A stretch of DNA of 64,000 bases from Diaporthe sp. PMI_573 (lineage: Eukaryota; Ascomycota; Sordariomycetes; Diaporthales; Diaporthaceae), in the NCBI GenBank assembly GCA_021399435.1, contig JAJTUP010000068.1, positions 124,001-188,000 of the forward strand, given 5' to 3'. This document shows positions 33,304 through 43,811 of the stretch, in pieces (positions within the stretch are counted from its first letter, which is position 1; the number at the start of each line of letters is the position of its first letter). The notes under the pieces are model-generated. The model made no database searches. It saw only the letters and a program-made list of their open reading frames with translations, and was not told where the DNA came from. The translations under genes were made by a program, and so were the position numbers.

Positions 33304-34140
33304 CAGGCTGGCGATCAATTCAACGTCAATGTCAATGTCTTCAATCTAGATTGAATTGATGGTCCGTGCACCAATTCAATCACTTCAATCTCAGATTGGC
33401 CCCACTTCAATTCAATCAACGTCCGTTGACGATTGAATTGACGTGATTGAAGCGTGACCCCCTGGTCTACCATAACAAAGCTATGACATATCCGGAACTA
33501 GCTAACCCCAAAACGTCACTTCAATGGACCATGCCAGCGGCCGTGGACGCTTCGCGTCTTGGGACGAGACACGCTATTCGCGAACCACTTCGTCATCGAC
33601 AGTCCACATAATCCTTACGCAAGGATGGCCCAGACCGCGAATCTCGACCTGCAGCTTGCTGCGGACTCTTCCTCTGGGGCTTCGACAGATCCACAATTCC
33701 AAGAGGAAGCCAAAGACCCATGGAAAGACTTCCCATGGAAGCACTTTCCAGAGTATACTGTTGCAGAACGAGTTGGCCAAAGGCACTCCTGGGTTTGGAA
33801 ACACGGATATAATATCCAATTTAACTCGGACACCTCGAGGAAGAGATGGGTTTGTGGATGCTGCATCTCTCAAAAGCTGAAGAAAGCACCCGCTTCCTTC
33901 CGTGCAGAGGGCACGCCTAACATGGAGAATCACCTATTCAAGGAACACGGTATGACAGACCCGTCCGGAAAGAGAGAGCAGTCAAAGGCGAAGAACCGAG
34001 TGACCGAAAAGACACCGTCTCGCAATATCGTCGCCATGCTCGGCCTGGATGTTTCCAAACCACGAGAGCAGGAGATTGCAAACGCCTTGATCAGACGCTT
34101 CGATAAGAGCCAGTTTTAAAACTCTATGGATAGAAACATA
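33304..34140 (+). mobile_element. hAT-B fragment: left end with TCAATTCAA repeats and N-terminal part of the transposase gene
   Basis: Begins CAGGCTGGCGATCAATTCAA. Subterminal DNA to about 33460 is dense in CAATTCAA, TCAATC and GATTGAA. The transposase start follows. The element stops near 34120; no right end was seen. Confidence 0.65.
33625..34119 (+). pseudogene. hAT-B transposase, N-terminal piece only
   Basis: From ATG at 33625 (MAQTANLDLQLAADSS) the frame gives DFPWKHFPEYTVAERVGQRH, WVWKHGYNIQFN and a BED-type zinc finger RWVCGCCISQKLKK ... MENHLFKEHG. It ends with IANALIRRFDKSQF and a stop at 34119, just where the catalytic core would begin. Closely resembles the N-termini of hAT-C and hAT-D. 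Truncated and inactive, but still encodes a DNA-binding domain. Confidence 0.8.
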
Positions 34141-35082
34141 TCTTTGAAAATAAGATTAGATACCCTTTTAAAGCATTGTCGTGGATTCCGATAGATGACA
34201 TATGTTTACCTTAAGGCGCACTATTCTTTAAAGTCTCGAGTTCCCCAAGGCGAGGATGCCGCAAGCGACAACTGGGCCGGTGAAAAAGACACCGGCCGTA
34301 TTCGCATCACTTGATCCTCGTGTGCTCCGCTTTGCACCCAAGTCTCTTCTTTTCAGGGGCCGGATTTTCTTCCACTTCAGCTCTCATCTCGACTATCTTC
34401 TGTTTAAGTTTAGCTATATTCTTCTCTACTGCAACGACACTTTTCTTGCTTCTTGCATGTCCTCGCTATCATCCTCGCTCACCCTGTTAGAAAGTACCAC
34501 CATGTCGTTTTCTTCGGAGCGACAGATGTTTTAGGTCGGCTTCGATTGATGCGCAAAGTTCGTAGCCTCTTCAGGAGCCATCTAGTGGAGCTCTATAATA
34601 TCGGCACATACTACAGATATAGCAATCTCTGTTGAGCGTATGGTAAAAAGCACAAGGCCATCGTTATAGATAGGTAGATATTTTTTAATTATTGCCAATT
34701 AGATCTTTTTGTCAATATTATTACTAATAAGCAACCACTTTCCTGCCCTATTTAATTTGAGATATTATTTTACTAATATCCTTGCCTCTTTGTTTGTAGT
34801 ATTTATAACACCCCCGGCTATCTCAACACATAGAAGCCATCATATGGTTTAGCATCCTTCAAGCTCCTGACTCGGCCTATAAGCGATCTCAACTTTCAAG
34901 GTGATTAGTAAGAAAGGGCACGCAAAATTCTGCCTTGGACGAGTGATAAGTCTCGATATCGCATTGGCACAACGGTCTTGTCTTCTTGATCCAGGTCCCA
35001 CGTTCTGCCTCTTAAGGTTGTTTGTAACATTTACCTTTGACCATTTGGTAGCTGACGAGGAATTGCAAATGGGGTTTCCAAT
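34120..35082. other. No gene seen; AT-rich in part
   Basis: 34640-34830 is AT-rich with ATTATT runs. A minus-strand stretch at about 34290-34420 encodes a short Lys/Glu-rich coiled-coil-like peptide but is closed by stops. Confidence 0.4.
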
Positions 35083-35268
35083 CTAGGGTACTGGGTTGTA
35101 TTTCTCGCTCTTCTCAGGAGAATTGATGATATCTTCCAGGAGGCCGTGGACGTAGTGCTGAACGCCTCGGTCCTCGACATCTCCAACGAGCGAGGACGGC
35201 AAGGTGAGGTTCATAATCTCTTTTACCAACACATCGTACGCGGAATCATAATCTTCTTCTTCTCATTC
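35083..35268 (-). CDS. Possible last-exon fragment of an unrecognised protein
   Basis: About 61 minus-strand codons read EEEDYDSAYDVLVKEIMNL then SSLVGDVEDRGVQHYVHGLL and end ...EKSEKYNPVP before a TAG at 35083-35085. Composition is protein-like and acidic. The frame closes upstream at a TGA. No family recognised; likely a remnant. Confidence 0.3.
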
Positions 35269-35875
35269 TAGATGAGAGGTCTCACTAATCCTGGGCTGTC
35301 AGCGGCTCTCGGTCTAGTCTTAACTAAATTCTATGAACACACCGACCGCCCTCGTGAGATAGGCGTTTCCTACTTATACTTACTGAGCCGAGTTTCCTAG
35401 ATGGTGGCCTACATGGTGGCCAACATGGTGGTACAGTACATGCGGATGTCGAGGACGTGCTATATTCCCTGAGCCGGTCTATGCCCAATGGAGAGCAGGT
35501 TCTTTGGCTTACAGGAAAGAACATGGATGGGGGCGGCAGTGTCAACTAAGCCTGTACGGTCCATCAGAATAATGCGAAAGGGTTTTGGGATTGGAAGATT
35601 CCAGACTCCCAAGTCACATCGGCCAGGGTTGGTAATGTCGGCCACTCCTCAGTGTTCTTCGAATGATCCATTGAGAATTCGTACAGTATTCAAATGATAT
35701 AATATAGTTTAGTAGCGTATCTTTATTTGAAAGGATTTTGGTAGGACAGAATTGCCGGCGTCCAATGTGTTTATATATTAGGTGATGCCAATGCTTTGGA
35801 CTTTATATTTTTGGTTTTAGATTGTTTGATTTGAACGTGTTTCTGGGATTCTATTTCACTTGGTACACTTAATGC

Positions 35876-36000
35876 CAGGGCTCCGAGCAACGCAACGCAA
35901 CGCAATATAGCCCCCATATTGCGTTGCGTTGCCGTATTAGTCAGCAGAGGGCACATTGGGTTGCGTTGCGGCAATATATTGCGCAATATATTGCCTTCAA
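35876..36000 (+). mobile_element. Probable end of another hAT (hAT-I) with GCAACGCAAC repeats
   Basis: Starts CAGGGCTCCGAGCAACGCAA, the same CAGGG opening as hAT-C and hAT-D. It is followed by repeated GCAACGCAAC/GTTGCGTTGC in both orientations and GCAATATATTGC palindromes. No transposase or opposite end was identified, so the boundaries are approximate. Confidence 0.5.
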
Positions 36001-36465
36001 ATTGCCTTCGTTGCCAATCTCATGACACATAATGACAGATGCCTTGGTGTATGTATGATTAGCCCGTGACAGCGTCTAGCCACCAACATAGAACAGAAGC
36101 CTTCGACCGTGTCCCATCTGTCAGGGCTTGGTAGTACTTGTGGTGCTAACATGTAGTGGAGCCTTGTCAGAAGTACGTTCCGATAGTACTGTACATGATA
36201 CACTATTGACAACGAAGTACAGTACTGTACTATTAATGCAACTAAAGTACAGAAATAGCTAAGGCCGGGCTTTTGAGGGTACACCACTGACAAAAGAATA
36301 CCGGTGGATCTTTTTTTTTTTAATTTCTTTTTAGAAGCATGTGGATAAAATCCAGTGCTGCCATATCAAAGTCTCCTCTAACTTGCATATGCGCCGCTTC
36401 TGTGCAAAGGCTAATTAGTTTTAAAAAAATCACTAGTACCAGGGACAATAGGGACTTTTGTAGGC

Positions 36466-36774
36466 TTGTTGACATTTTCCAATTCGCTGTTCTTATCTCT
36501 TCTTCCCCCCAAGAAGCTAAAAATCGCCGGGCACCGAGACAAAGCCATAGAACGTTATCGTGATTGGCACTGTAGTCAGGTCGATGACCCAAATTGGAAG
36601 ACGGAGTTCCACGCAATCGCCAAACTTACACTTCGAGCGCGCCTTTCTTTGGACCGACTTTTTGAGGCACAGGAGGAAGAGACCAAATTCTTTGTCGCAA
36701 ACAAGATTCCGCGTGGGATTGCGCACCAGTGGGTTGGTATGGTGGATAAGTGTAAACAAATATTGGAAGAGTAG
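36466..36774 (+). CDS. Small conserved-looking protein or fragment
   Basis: About 100 codons; the informative part is KLKIAGHRDKAIERYRDWHC followed by FHAIAKLTLRARLSLDRLFE and FFVANKIPRGIAHQWVG. It reads like the C-terminal helical segment of fungal repeat-associated hypothetical proteins. The first 17 residues are probably not real protein; an acceptor near 36510 is plausible. No function can be given. Lies between the hAT-I end and the MULE fragment. Confidence 0.4.
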   Translation: MLTFSNSLFLSLLPPKKLKIAGHRDKAIERYRDWHCSQVDDPNWKTEFHAIAKLTLRARLSLDRLFEAQEEETKFFVANKIPRGIAHQWVGMVDKCKQILEE

Positions 36775-36904
36775 ACAATATACAGTACAAGTATGATTTT
36801 TGGGGAAATATCACGGTATGCTCTCTTCTATAGGGAAGAGTAGGCAAGATCAGGACTGGAAAGCGATGCGAGGGTGATCTAGAAATCCTGCTGAGAAAAA
36901 AGGC

Positions 36905-36976
36905 CTACAAGGAAATCAGAGATTAAGGAAATCAGAGATTAAGGAAATCAGAGATTAAGGAAATCAGATATTAAGG
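36905..36976 (+). repeat. 17-bp tandem repeat, about four copies
   Basis: GGAAATCAGAGATTAAG repeated with the last copy changed to ATATTAAG. Overlaps the 3' end of the MULE frame. Confidence 0.85.
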
Positions 36977-37595
36977 AATAAGTACAATCAAGAGAGAGAC
37001 ATCGTGAAAAACGTTGTTCTCGTATCCAAGCTATCTGTACCGGCTCCCACCAGAAGATGCCCGTGATATGGCCCTCTTTGTCCCGGGCCCAACGGTACCA
37101 ACAGCCCTGCTTCTCGAGCCAGTCCAGTACTGTGTGTGACGGTGTGTAGATACCTTGGTTCTCTTCACGGAATCTCTGCAGCCAGTTCTTGAGGGTATTC
37201 GGGCCCAGCTGTACGTCTGGGTACGCTTTACGGAGGAGGCTGGCAAGCTTCTTCGGCTTTGCATTTAAGGGATCCCGGGCCCCCCGGGCGAGGAATTCAT
37301 AGTGGTCTGCTGACAGCTTCACCCAGCCACGCTGGGCTTCGGGGACTTCTTGAGGGCCGTGATGGGTATGCCCGCGCTCGTGAATTAAGAGCTTCCATTT
37401 GCCAGACGATTGCTTTGTCGTATGGGCAACCGCTGACCACCAATGTGAATGGTAAAGTTTGTCAAGGTCTTTCTTCGTAATCACAGCGGGGCCGCTTCTA
37501 TTGTCCGCATGTGACTCCTGAACTCTGGCGGTATAAAAGCCGACGGTCGGCAAGATCTGCAGGCTCCTGAGCTCTTCACTTTCAATTCTGCTCAA
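36948..37595 (-). pseudogene. MULE-family transposase, truncated N-terminal part
   Basis: The minus-strand frame gives HSHWWSAVAHTTKQSSGKWK, HERGHTHHGPQEVPEAQRGW and, at the end, WWEPVQIAWIREQRF then LSLDCTYSLISDFLNL. The DCTY phrase corresponds to the first catalytic Asp of the Mutator-like DDE domain (usually DNTYKTN). The frame ends there in a 17-bp tandem repeat, so the second Asp, the Glu and the zinc knuckle are missing. Cannot transpose on its own. Confidence 0.7.
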
Positions 37596-38229
37596 GTCTC
37601 TGCATCAGTATACTCCTGCCTGTGACAAGCTTGCCTCTGGCTTCAGCTGACTTATCACTTTCGGAAATGGACTACGTTGTGAGGCAAACGCAGAGACATA
37701 AATTAGCTTCCCCCATGCTGAGGATTATGGCGTTATTCGCGTCTTGGGAACCGACATTATTAGACCGAGACAGCGACGGCCGCGACGGGAAGACGGGCTC
37801 CACATTGTTTTCCCACGGTTTACGACATCTTCCCATCATGCTCTTTGTATTGGCATCGCATCTTGAATGTCTCTGTATCTGTTGTTGCGGTAACTTTCGG
37901 TCTTAACTTGAGGAGCATTACGGCCGTGTATCTACAATTGATGGTAGTATCTTTAAGTCATGGCTTTACCATCGCTTGAAGCTCCACACACAAGCAGGAC
38001 GGGCCATTTGGTAACTCATGTGGTAGGCTATTAGATGTAGTGGCTTGGACTAAAGCTACATCAAGTGCACCGTGACACAACCGCGGAGCTTCTGATTGGT
38101 TCGTAGGTTGTAAAGAATAACACGGCCGCTAAGACGCGTTTTCAAGGTCCTCAGTGCTACCAGTCTGTTGCATTTACGCGTTTGGGATGTCCAACGGGTT
38201 CACAGGATATGACCAGTGAGATGCTCGTT
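37596..38229. other. No gene seen
   Basis: Upstream side of the MULE fragment; terminal inverted repeats were not found. Confidence 0.4.
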
Positions 38230-38265
38230 TTTCTTTATCAAGCTTTTCCTACCCTTATAGATTTG

Positions 38266-38545
38266 GTGACAGTATGTTCAGTGGTTGTATATTCCGTGGC
38301 TGTATGTTTGGTGGCTGTATGTTTGGTGGCTGTATGTTTGGTGGCTGTATGTTTGGTGGCTGTACGTTTGGTGGCTATAGATTTGGTGGCTATAGATTTG
38401 GTGACTATAGATTTGGTGACAGTATGTTCAGTGGTTGTATATTCCGTGGCTGTATGTTTGGTGGCTGTATGTTTGGTGGCTGTATGTTTGGTGGCTGTAT
38501 GTTTGGTGGCTGTATGTTTGGTGGCTGTATGTTTTGGTGGCTGTA
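38266..38545 (+). repeat. 15-bp minisatellite (GTATGTTTGGTGGCT)
   Basis: About 18 copies of a 15-bp unit with variants (GTATATTCCGTGGCT, ATAGATTTGGTGACT), arranged as two similar blocks. Because 15 is a multiple of three, two frames stay open over it: one reads repeated MFGGC and the other repeated VAVCL. Neither has flanking protein-like sequence, so no gene is claimed. Confidence 0.9.
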
Positions 38546-39259
38546 TGGCACCAGGGTGACTATTGGCCCAGATTACCTAGCCGTCTGCGGTAGGCCCTCT
38601 TTAGGGAGGAAAAGACTCCGATGAGAGGTTGAAGGACGTGAGAGGAATGAGGAGGCAAATAGAGCAATAGTGTATTACTGGACCGTTTTCCCCTTAATGA
38701 TAACCAATGGACATAGCGACTGGCCAGTTGCTGAGATACACTCTAGAAAAGAAGTCCATACTCTAATCCCAGAGTCTTTTCTAAACGCTGTACGTGTTGT
38801 AGCACTTCCTAGGACTAGACCATTCTGTTACACGATAGCGTATTCTACGACGCCCATGTCATCACAACGTAATGACCTCTATGTGTCCCGGCCATCCCGG
38901 GGGACCCTGGCCCCAGATATGAAAGGTAGGGGCTACAGCCTGTAGCCCTTTTCCCAGCAAGGCGTAACCTACCCCTGGGGTTCGGCGATTCCTTGCTAGT
39001 GCAATTTAGTACTTGTGTGTTTAAAAAACAGGGCCTAGTTCCAAATGAAGAGATCGAGCATTTGAATCTGTGTTGTATTTTTGCTTACAGCATTTGTAAA
39101 ACAAGACCCGGTCAGGGACGGAGGAAGGGCGATAAAGCCAACCCCTAATTAAGAATTATGAAATGAAGTCTTGTTTCATTGCTTAAAATAACGCCCACCA
39201 CCCGTTTTTGTATGATACAATGTTCACAATGGCATGCTGGTTTCTCGGTGGTGCCATGT
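38546..39259. other. No gene seen
   Basis: No protein-like frame or structured RNA recognised. Confidence 0.4.
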
Positions 39260-39420
39260 CAGACATGGCTATATGAATATTCAAATAAGGTCTTATATGA
39301 ATATGAATATTCAAATAAGGTCTTATATGAATATGCATGAATATATTCATATTCATATCCATATAATATATGAATATAATATGTACTTACGTATCTATAT
39401 TCATGCATATTCATATAAGG
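39260..39420 (+). mobile_element. Left end of hAT-G with ATATGAATATTCA repeats
   Basis: Starts CAGACATGGCTATATGAATA and consists of ATATGAATATTCA and CATATTCAT words, partly as direct copies of a 31-bp block (AATATTCAAATAAGGTCTTA). Assigned to hAT-G because the next transposase fragment (39740) lies 300 bp downstream. Confidence 0.5.
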
Positions 39421-39739
39421 GAGGCGTCCTGATTGGCTCAAATTAGATCTGGGCCTACGGAGCCGTTGTGTTGAAGAACTTGCTTTTTGAGAGACATAGG
39501 TGATACCAACCTCTGACGGGAAGTCCGGACTTCCGGGCTGCCGGTCTAAACAGCCCGTTTGAACAGCTGGAAGACCTTCCGGTTTGATCAAATGTATGAC
39601 CCTTTGGTCTGATGTGACACTCTCCAACTACACTTCATGCCAGAACCAATCTCCCTACCGGACAATCTCTTGATTAGGTCTTAAAGAAAACTCTTCAGTT
39701 AACGCATGCCACGCAGTAACATACTGCGTATTAGCATCT

Positions 39740-40092
39740 ATGGCTTCTCAGGCTTCTGAGATATCAGTCTCATGGACTAACAACGCTTCTATCGGCTCGT
39801 TTGCATCGAAACTTTCATGGTCACAGCTTGCCGAGAGCCTTCAAACAACGCAGTCGAAGATACACATATCTTCTGATCTCTGGACATCGCCACATCGCCA
39901 TGGCGTACTCGCTGTATGCGTTCAATGGGTCGATGAGGACTTCAAGCTTCAGAAAGCACTACTAGGACTGCCAGAGTGCAAATACAGCCATTCTGGTGCT
40001 ACGCAGGCTGAGTTGATCGCCGGTACGCTACGGACGTTCAATATTACTGCTCAAAACCTCGGCTATTATACAGGCGATAATGCTACTCGGAT
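39740..40092 (+). pseudogene. hAT-G transposase, central fragment
   Basis: Encodes the region around the first two catalytic aspartates: KIHISSDLWTSPHRHGVLAV (D in SSDLW), WVDEDFKLQKALLGLPECK and LGYYTGDNAT (second D). At about 40093 it is broken by a Helitron fragment. Its likely C-terminal half is at 43426-43805, on the other side of the insert. Confidence 0.75.
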
Positions 40093-40444
40093 TCGATCCA
40101 GGCAACGTCGGTAGGCACCGGCTTCCGTGGTGCTACGAAGCACACGTGGATCCTCTCCAGCTCGTTCATCATGGGGTGCGGGAGCACTTTCGACACCAAG
40201 TTCTCCACGTCGTTGGGGAATACGGTAATGTGGCCCTTCTTGTGCTTACGATATCGGCCGTTGGTAGCCTTCTCGATGTCGATCTGGAACTTGGTGATCC
40301 AACCACAAGGTATGTACAAGCCAATGAGCCGTTCCTCCATTGGAGTCAAGTATCGCAGTGCCGCCGGATATCTATGGACGCATCCAAGGCCGAGATTGTT
40401 GACTTGGCAGGCACGCGGGAGCTTACCCGCCTCTAAGGCATGAC
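40093..40444 (-). mobile_element. Helitron fragment (DUF6570 region) inside hAT-G
   Basis: Minus-strand sequence encodes EAGKLPRACQVNNLGLGCVH, CGWITKFQIDIEKATNGRYR and KHKKGHITVFPNDVENLVSK. It matches the Helitron at about 17662-18010 with roughly 90 percent identity by eye and in the same orientation. Cut at 40445 by hAT-C. Confidence 0.85.
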
Positions 40445-43425
40445 CAGGGTTCAAATCCATACCACGAAATCCACATATGGATCCATAATGTGGATCCATA
40501 TCCATTCCATTCCATTCCACGCGGGCTTCTGCATTTCCATATCCACGCCACGGAGCCCCTTCCACATGTTCCATATGTGGAAATTGTGGAAAAGAATGGA
40601 CATTTTTGGTGGGGTTTGAAAATACCTGGATTTCCTTGTGAAATAGCGCATACCCTAAGTACCTTCGATCGCCCACAACAACAAAATAAAAACGATTTTC
40701 CACCCCGTTTTATCCGTACACAAAGTTAAACAAGTCTATTCTGGGAGGTTTTACTGTTACGACCTTACTACCTCAAATCGAAATGGCCACCTTCCATCCT
40801 ACCAAGTCAACCATGCCCGTTCCAGAACGTACAGAAGAAGACAATCAACGGCTCTTTCAGCTCTACAAAGGCTGGACCTTGACGGAGAGAGACGGCCAAG
40901 TGCGTCAATGGGTATATCAATTCGGCTACGATATCCAGCATGCCCAGAAGGGGGAACGCCGATGGGTGTGTTGTCTTTGCATCAAGCAAAAGCGGCCGAG
41001 GCCAAAGAGTTATGCCATCAAAGGGTTGCAGAACGCTGAGGGTCACCTGTACACGGACCACAATGGCATCATGGATCCGACGGGCAAGAGGCAAAAGCCT
41101 GCAAAGGCATCTGAGAAAGCACATCAGTCCATTGCAACAATCCTACAGTTGAACCCCACGGAGCCGAAGGAACAAGATTTGATCAATACGCTGATCAAAC
41201 GTTTCGACAAAACTGTATTCCAGCAGAAACTTGTCAACTGGATTGTCAATTCTAACCAATCCTTCTCGATCGTCAACGATCAAGATCTTCGAGACATCTT
41301 CAACTACCTCAATCCATCTGTCGAGATCACAAAAGCTAACATTACTGACGTGACCGTGCGTGCCATCGCAGAACGAGAATTTACCAACAACATGGAAAGA
41401 GTGAAGGATGCTTTGCGGAAGAGTCCAGGACAGATCCATATCCAGTACGATGGCTGGAAGTCTGGTAACCACACGCCTTATACGGCATCACATGTGTGTT
41501 TCGGGATTCCAACGACCGGCCACAGAAGTGTGTCCTCGGCCTGCCTGAACTTACAGAGCGGCACACAGGCGAGAATATCGCCGGGCAGATCATCGAGATC
41601 ATTCGAGAGTACGAGATCAGCGATAAAATCGGGTATTTCACACTGGATAATGCCAGTAACAATAAAACCTCGATGGAGGAGCTTGCATTAGAATTCGGCT
41701 TCGACTGGAAAAAGCGATGGGTTCGCTGCGTTGGCCACGTTGTCAACGTAGTAGTGAAACAGATGCTGTATGGCAAGAACCCGGATGCTTTTGAGAAAGA
41801 GCTCTTCGAAGGACTTCACACGGCAGCGAAGGAGCATGAAGTCTGGAGGAGGCGAGGCTCCGTTGGAAAATGGCATAACTTTGCTGTTGTAGGTGGCTCA
41901 GTCCCCGATTTTATTTGTTATACTCACGAAGTCCTAGGAGGTGAGCAGATCGGACACGTGGACCGATATGCTCAAGAAGGTACAGGCTGTCGAGAGCCAA
42001 CTCTCTGACGACGCTCAGCTCAAGAAACACCGTCCAGTTGGAGTTGTGGTCGACAATGCTACCCGGTGGCTTTCTCAATTCTCGATGATTGAGCGTGCTC
42101 TAGTTTTAAGGCCATTTTATAATTCTTTTATCCAGAGAGCGTCAAACGAGTGGGAGAAGGCCAACTTGACGAGAGCTGGCAACATCAAAAAGGGCTCCAA
42201 GCAGCCCTTCTTCCTGAAGGAAGAGAACCGCATGACAACTGATGATTGGCATGTGCTCGGGACTCTTTACGACATTTTGCTTGACTTCAAGCTGGTTGTG
42301 AAAGGCCTTGAGGGTGATGGACAGGGAAAACACCGCAGAAACGTCGAGGAAAACGAGGTCGAGCCCCCACTGTCTGGTAAGCCTTAGACTTCGCAAAAGC
42401 GGCCCTATTCTTATTCTAGCAGCTGACTTGTACAGGTACAAGCTGGGATCTTATTCACGCGTACGAATTTCTTCTCGAAACCCTTGAATCCGCGAAAAGA
42501 GCAGTCGCCAATTTTCCAGACGGCCACCACCTCGCAGTCAACATCAACCTGGGTTGGCTCAAATTGAACGAATACTACGAGCATTTGAACGATAGCCCCC
42601 TGATCTATGGCGCCGCAGTTCTCCATCCTGCCTACCGGTGGGCACTGTTTGACGATTTGTTGGGAGACGACGAGGAAAGACAGCTGTGGATTACCAAGGC
42701 GCAGGAGATGGTCCAGGATCTTTGGGAGAGAGAGTATAGGGACCTTGAGGTTGATGATCCAGAGATTGAATTGCCTGCCAATAAGCGTCTGAAGACCTCA
42801 AGAAACAAGTTCACAGCGTGGCGCACGAAAAAGCGAGGACTGATGGCTGGAGGGATTTCTGTTACCGAGTCGCACATTCAATCCCCAGCTCAATCCCCTA
42901 GGTCCTCAGTTGGCGGTCTGGATCTTGATGAATACGAGCAGTGGAAGCGCGATATCGAGGATGCTGACGCTTCTGTCACAGATCCCTACGAATACTGGCA
43001 CATAAGGCGGCTCAAATACCCCCGGCTGTCTAGGATGGCCTTGGATCTGCTTACTGTGCCACCTATGTCAGCCGAGTGTGAGAGGCTATTCTCGACCACT
43101 GGCCGCATGGTTACCAAGAGCCGCAATAGGCTAGATGCCAGTACAATTGGGCTTTGTCAGACACTACGGAGTTGGTTGCGTGCTGGTTTGATCGGGTCGC
43201 TAGATAGGATTCTAATGGACGAGTGACAAAATGACCAAGGCATGGATGCGACCCACTAATTACCATTGTTGGACGAAGTAGGTTTCCATTCCACAAATTC
43301 CACAATATGGATCCATTTCCATAATGGATCCATTTCCACCCATTCCACATCGAAGTCATTAGTCAGCATCCATATCCACGCCATATTCACAAATGTGTCG
43401 TGGAGTGTCGTGGATTTGAACCCTG
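40445..43425 (+). mobile_element. hAT-C, complete element with 15-bp terminal inverted repeats
   Basis: Ends are CAGGGTTCAAATCCA at 40445-40459 and its exact inverse at 43411-43425 (2,981 bp). Subterminal DNA on both sides (40455-40580, 43285-43390) is packed with ATCCAT, GGATCCAT and CCATTCCA words. The outer 8 bp differ between the two sides (GGCATGAC and ATCCTATC), so no target duplication is visible. Confidence 0.85.
40783..43226 (+). pseudogene. hAT-C transposase, frameshifted, with two introns
   Basis: ATG at 40783. N-terminus: BED finger RRWVCCLCIKQKRPR ... EGHLYTDHNG, then FDKTVFQQKLVNWIV and HIQYDGWKSGNHTPY (first catalytic Asp). A one-base frame change at about 41495-41505 has no intron signal. 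The next frame continues RDSNDRPQKCVLGLPELTE, YFTLDNASNN (second Asp) and RCVGHVVNVV. Introns at 41889-41937 (GTAGGT to CCTAG) and 42377-42435 (GTAAGC to TACAG) restore NFAVEVSRSDTW and LSGTSWDLIH. The C-terminus has YPRLSRMALDLLTVPPMSAE and ERLFSTTGRM with the catalytic Glu. Only the single frameshift separates it from a working gene. Confidence 0.82.
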
Positions 43426-43805
43426 ATCCTATCCAGTACTGGCATGACCGCCGATTCAAGTACCCTCGTCTTTCACTAATGGCCCTTGATTTCCTGACAG
43501 TCCCTAGCATGTCAGCTGAATGCGAGAGGTTATTTTCAGCGGCTAAGAGGATGGTGGTGGCGTCGAGGAGGAATCTGGATGCTGACGTGATCAGCCTTTG
43601 TCAGGTTCTTCGCTCTTGGTACAGAGCAGGTATTATCAAGGACTTGGATCCGAGGATAGCCTCTTGGTTTGAAGAACAAGAAGATCTTGCCTTGGCTAAA
43701 TTGGCTGCTGAAGAAGTTGAAAAGCGAGCGACAGCATGGATCAGGGAGTTGCCACCTCAAACGCGTGAGTTGGTGGAAGAAGTTAGCCAGCTAGTTATTT
43801 CCTAA
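43426..43805 (+). pseudogene. hAT C-terminal dimerisation fragment (probable 3' part of hAT-G)
   Basis: The frame resumes immediately after the hAT-C terminal repeat with DPIQYWHDRRFKYPRL, LDFLTVPSMSAECERLFS and DVISLCQVLRSWYRAGIIKD, then an acidic tail to a stop at 43803-43805. Upstream residues shown in the open frame before 43426 belong to hAT-C DNA, not this protein. It fits as the missing end of hAT-G. Confidence 0.75.
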
Positions 43806-43811
43806 TTGGGA

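Noticed and set aside
34256..34534. Pogo/Fot1-like transposase C-terminus on the minus strand
   Set aside because: Only a short Lys/Glu-rich peptide is seen, with stops on both sides; not enough to name a family.
40445..40460. GGTTCAAATCC in the hAT-C terminal repeat resembles a tRNA B box
   Set aside because: It is part of a perfect transposon end present in both orientations and no tRNA structure surrounds it.
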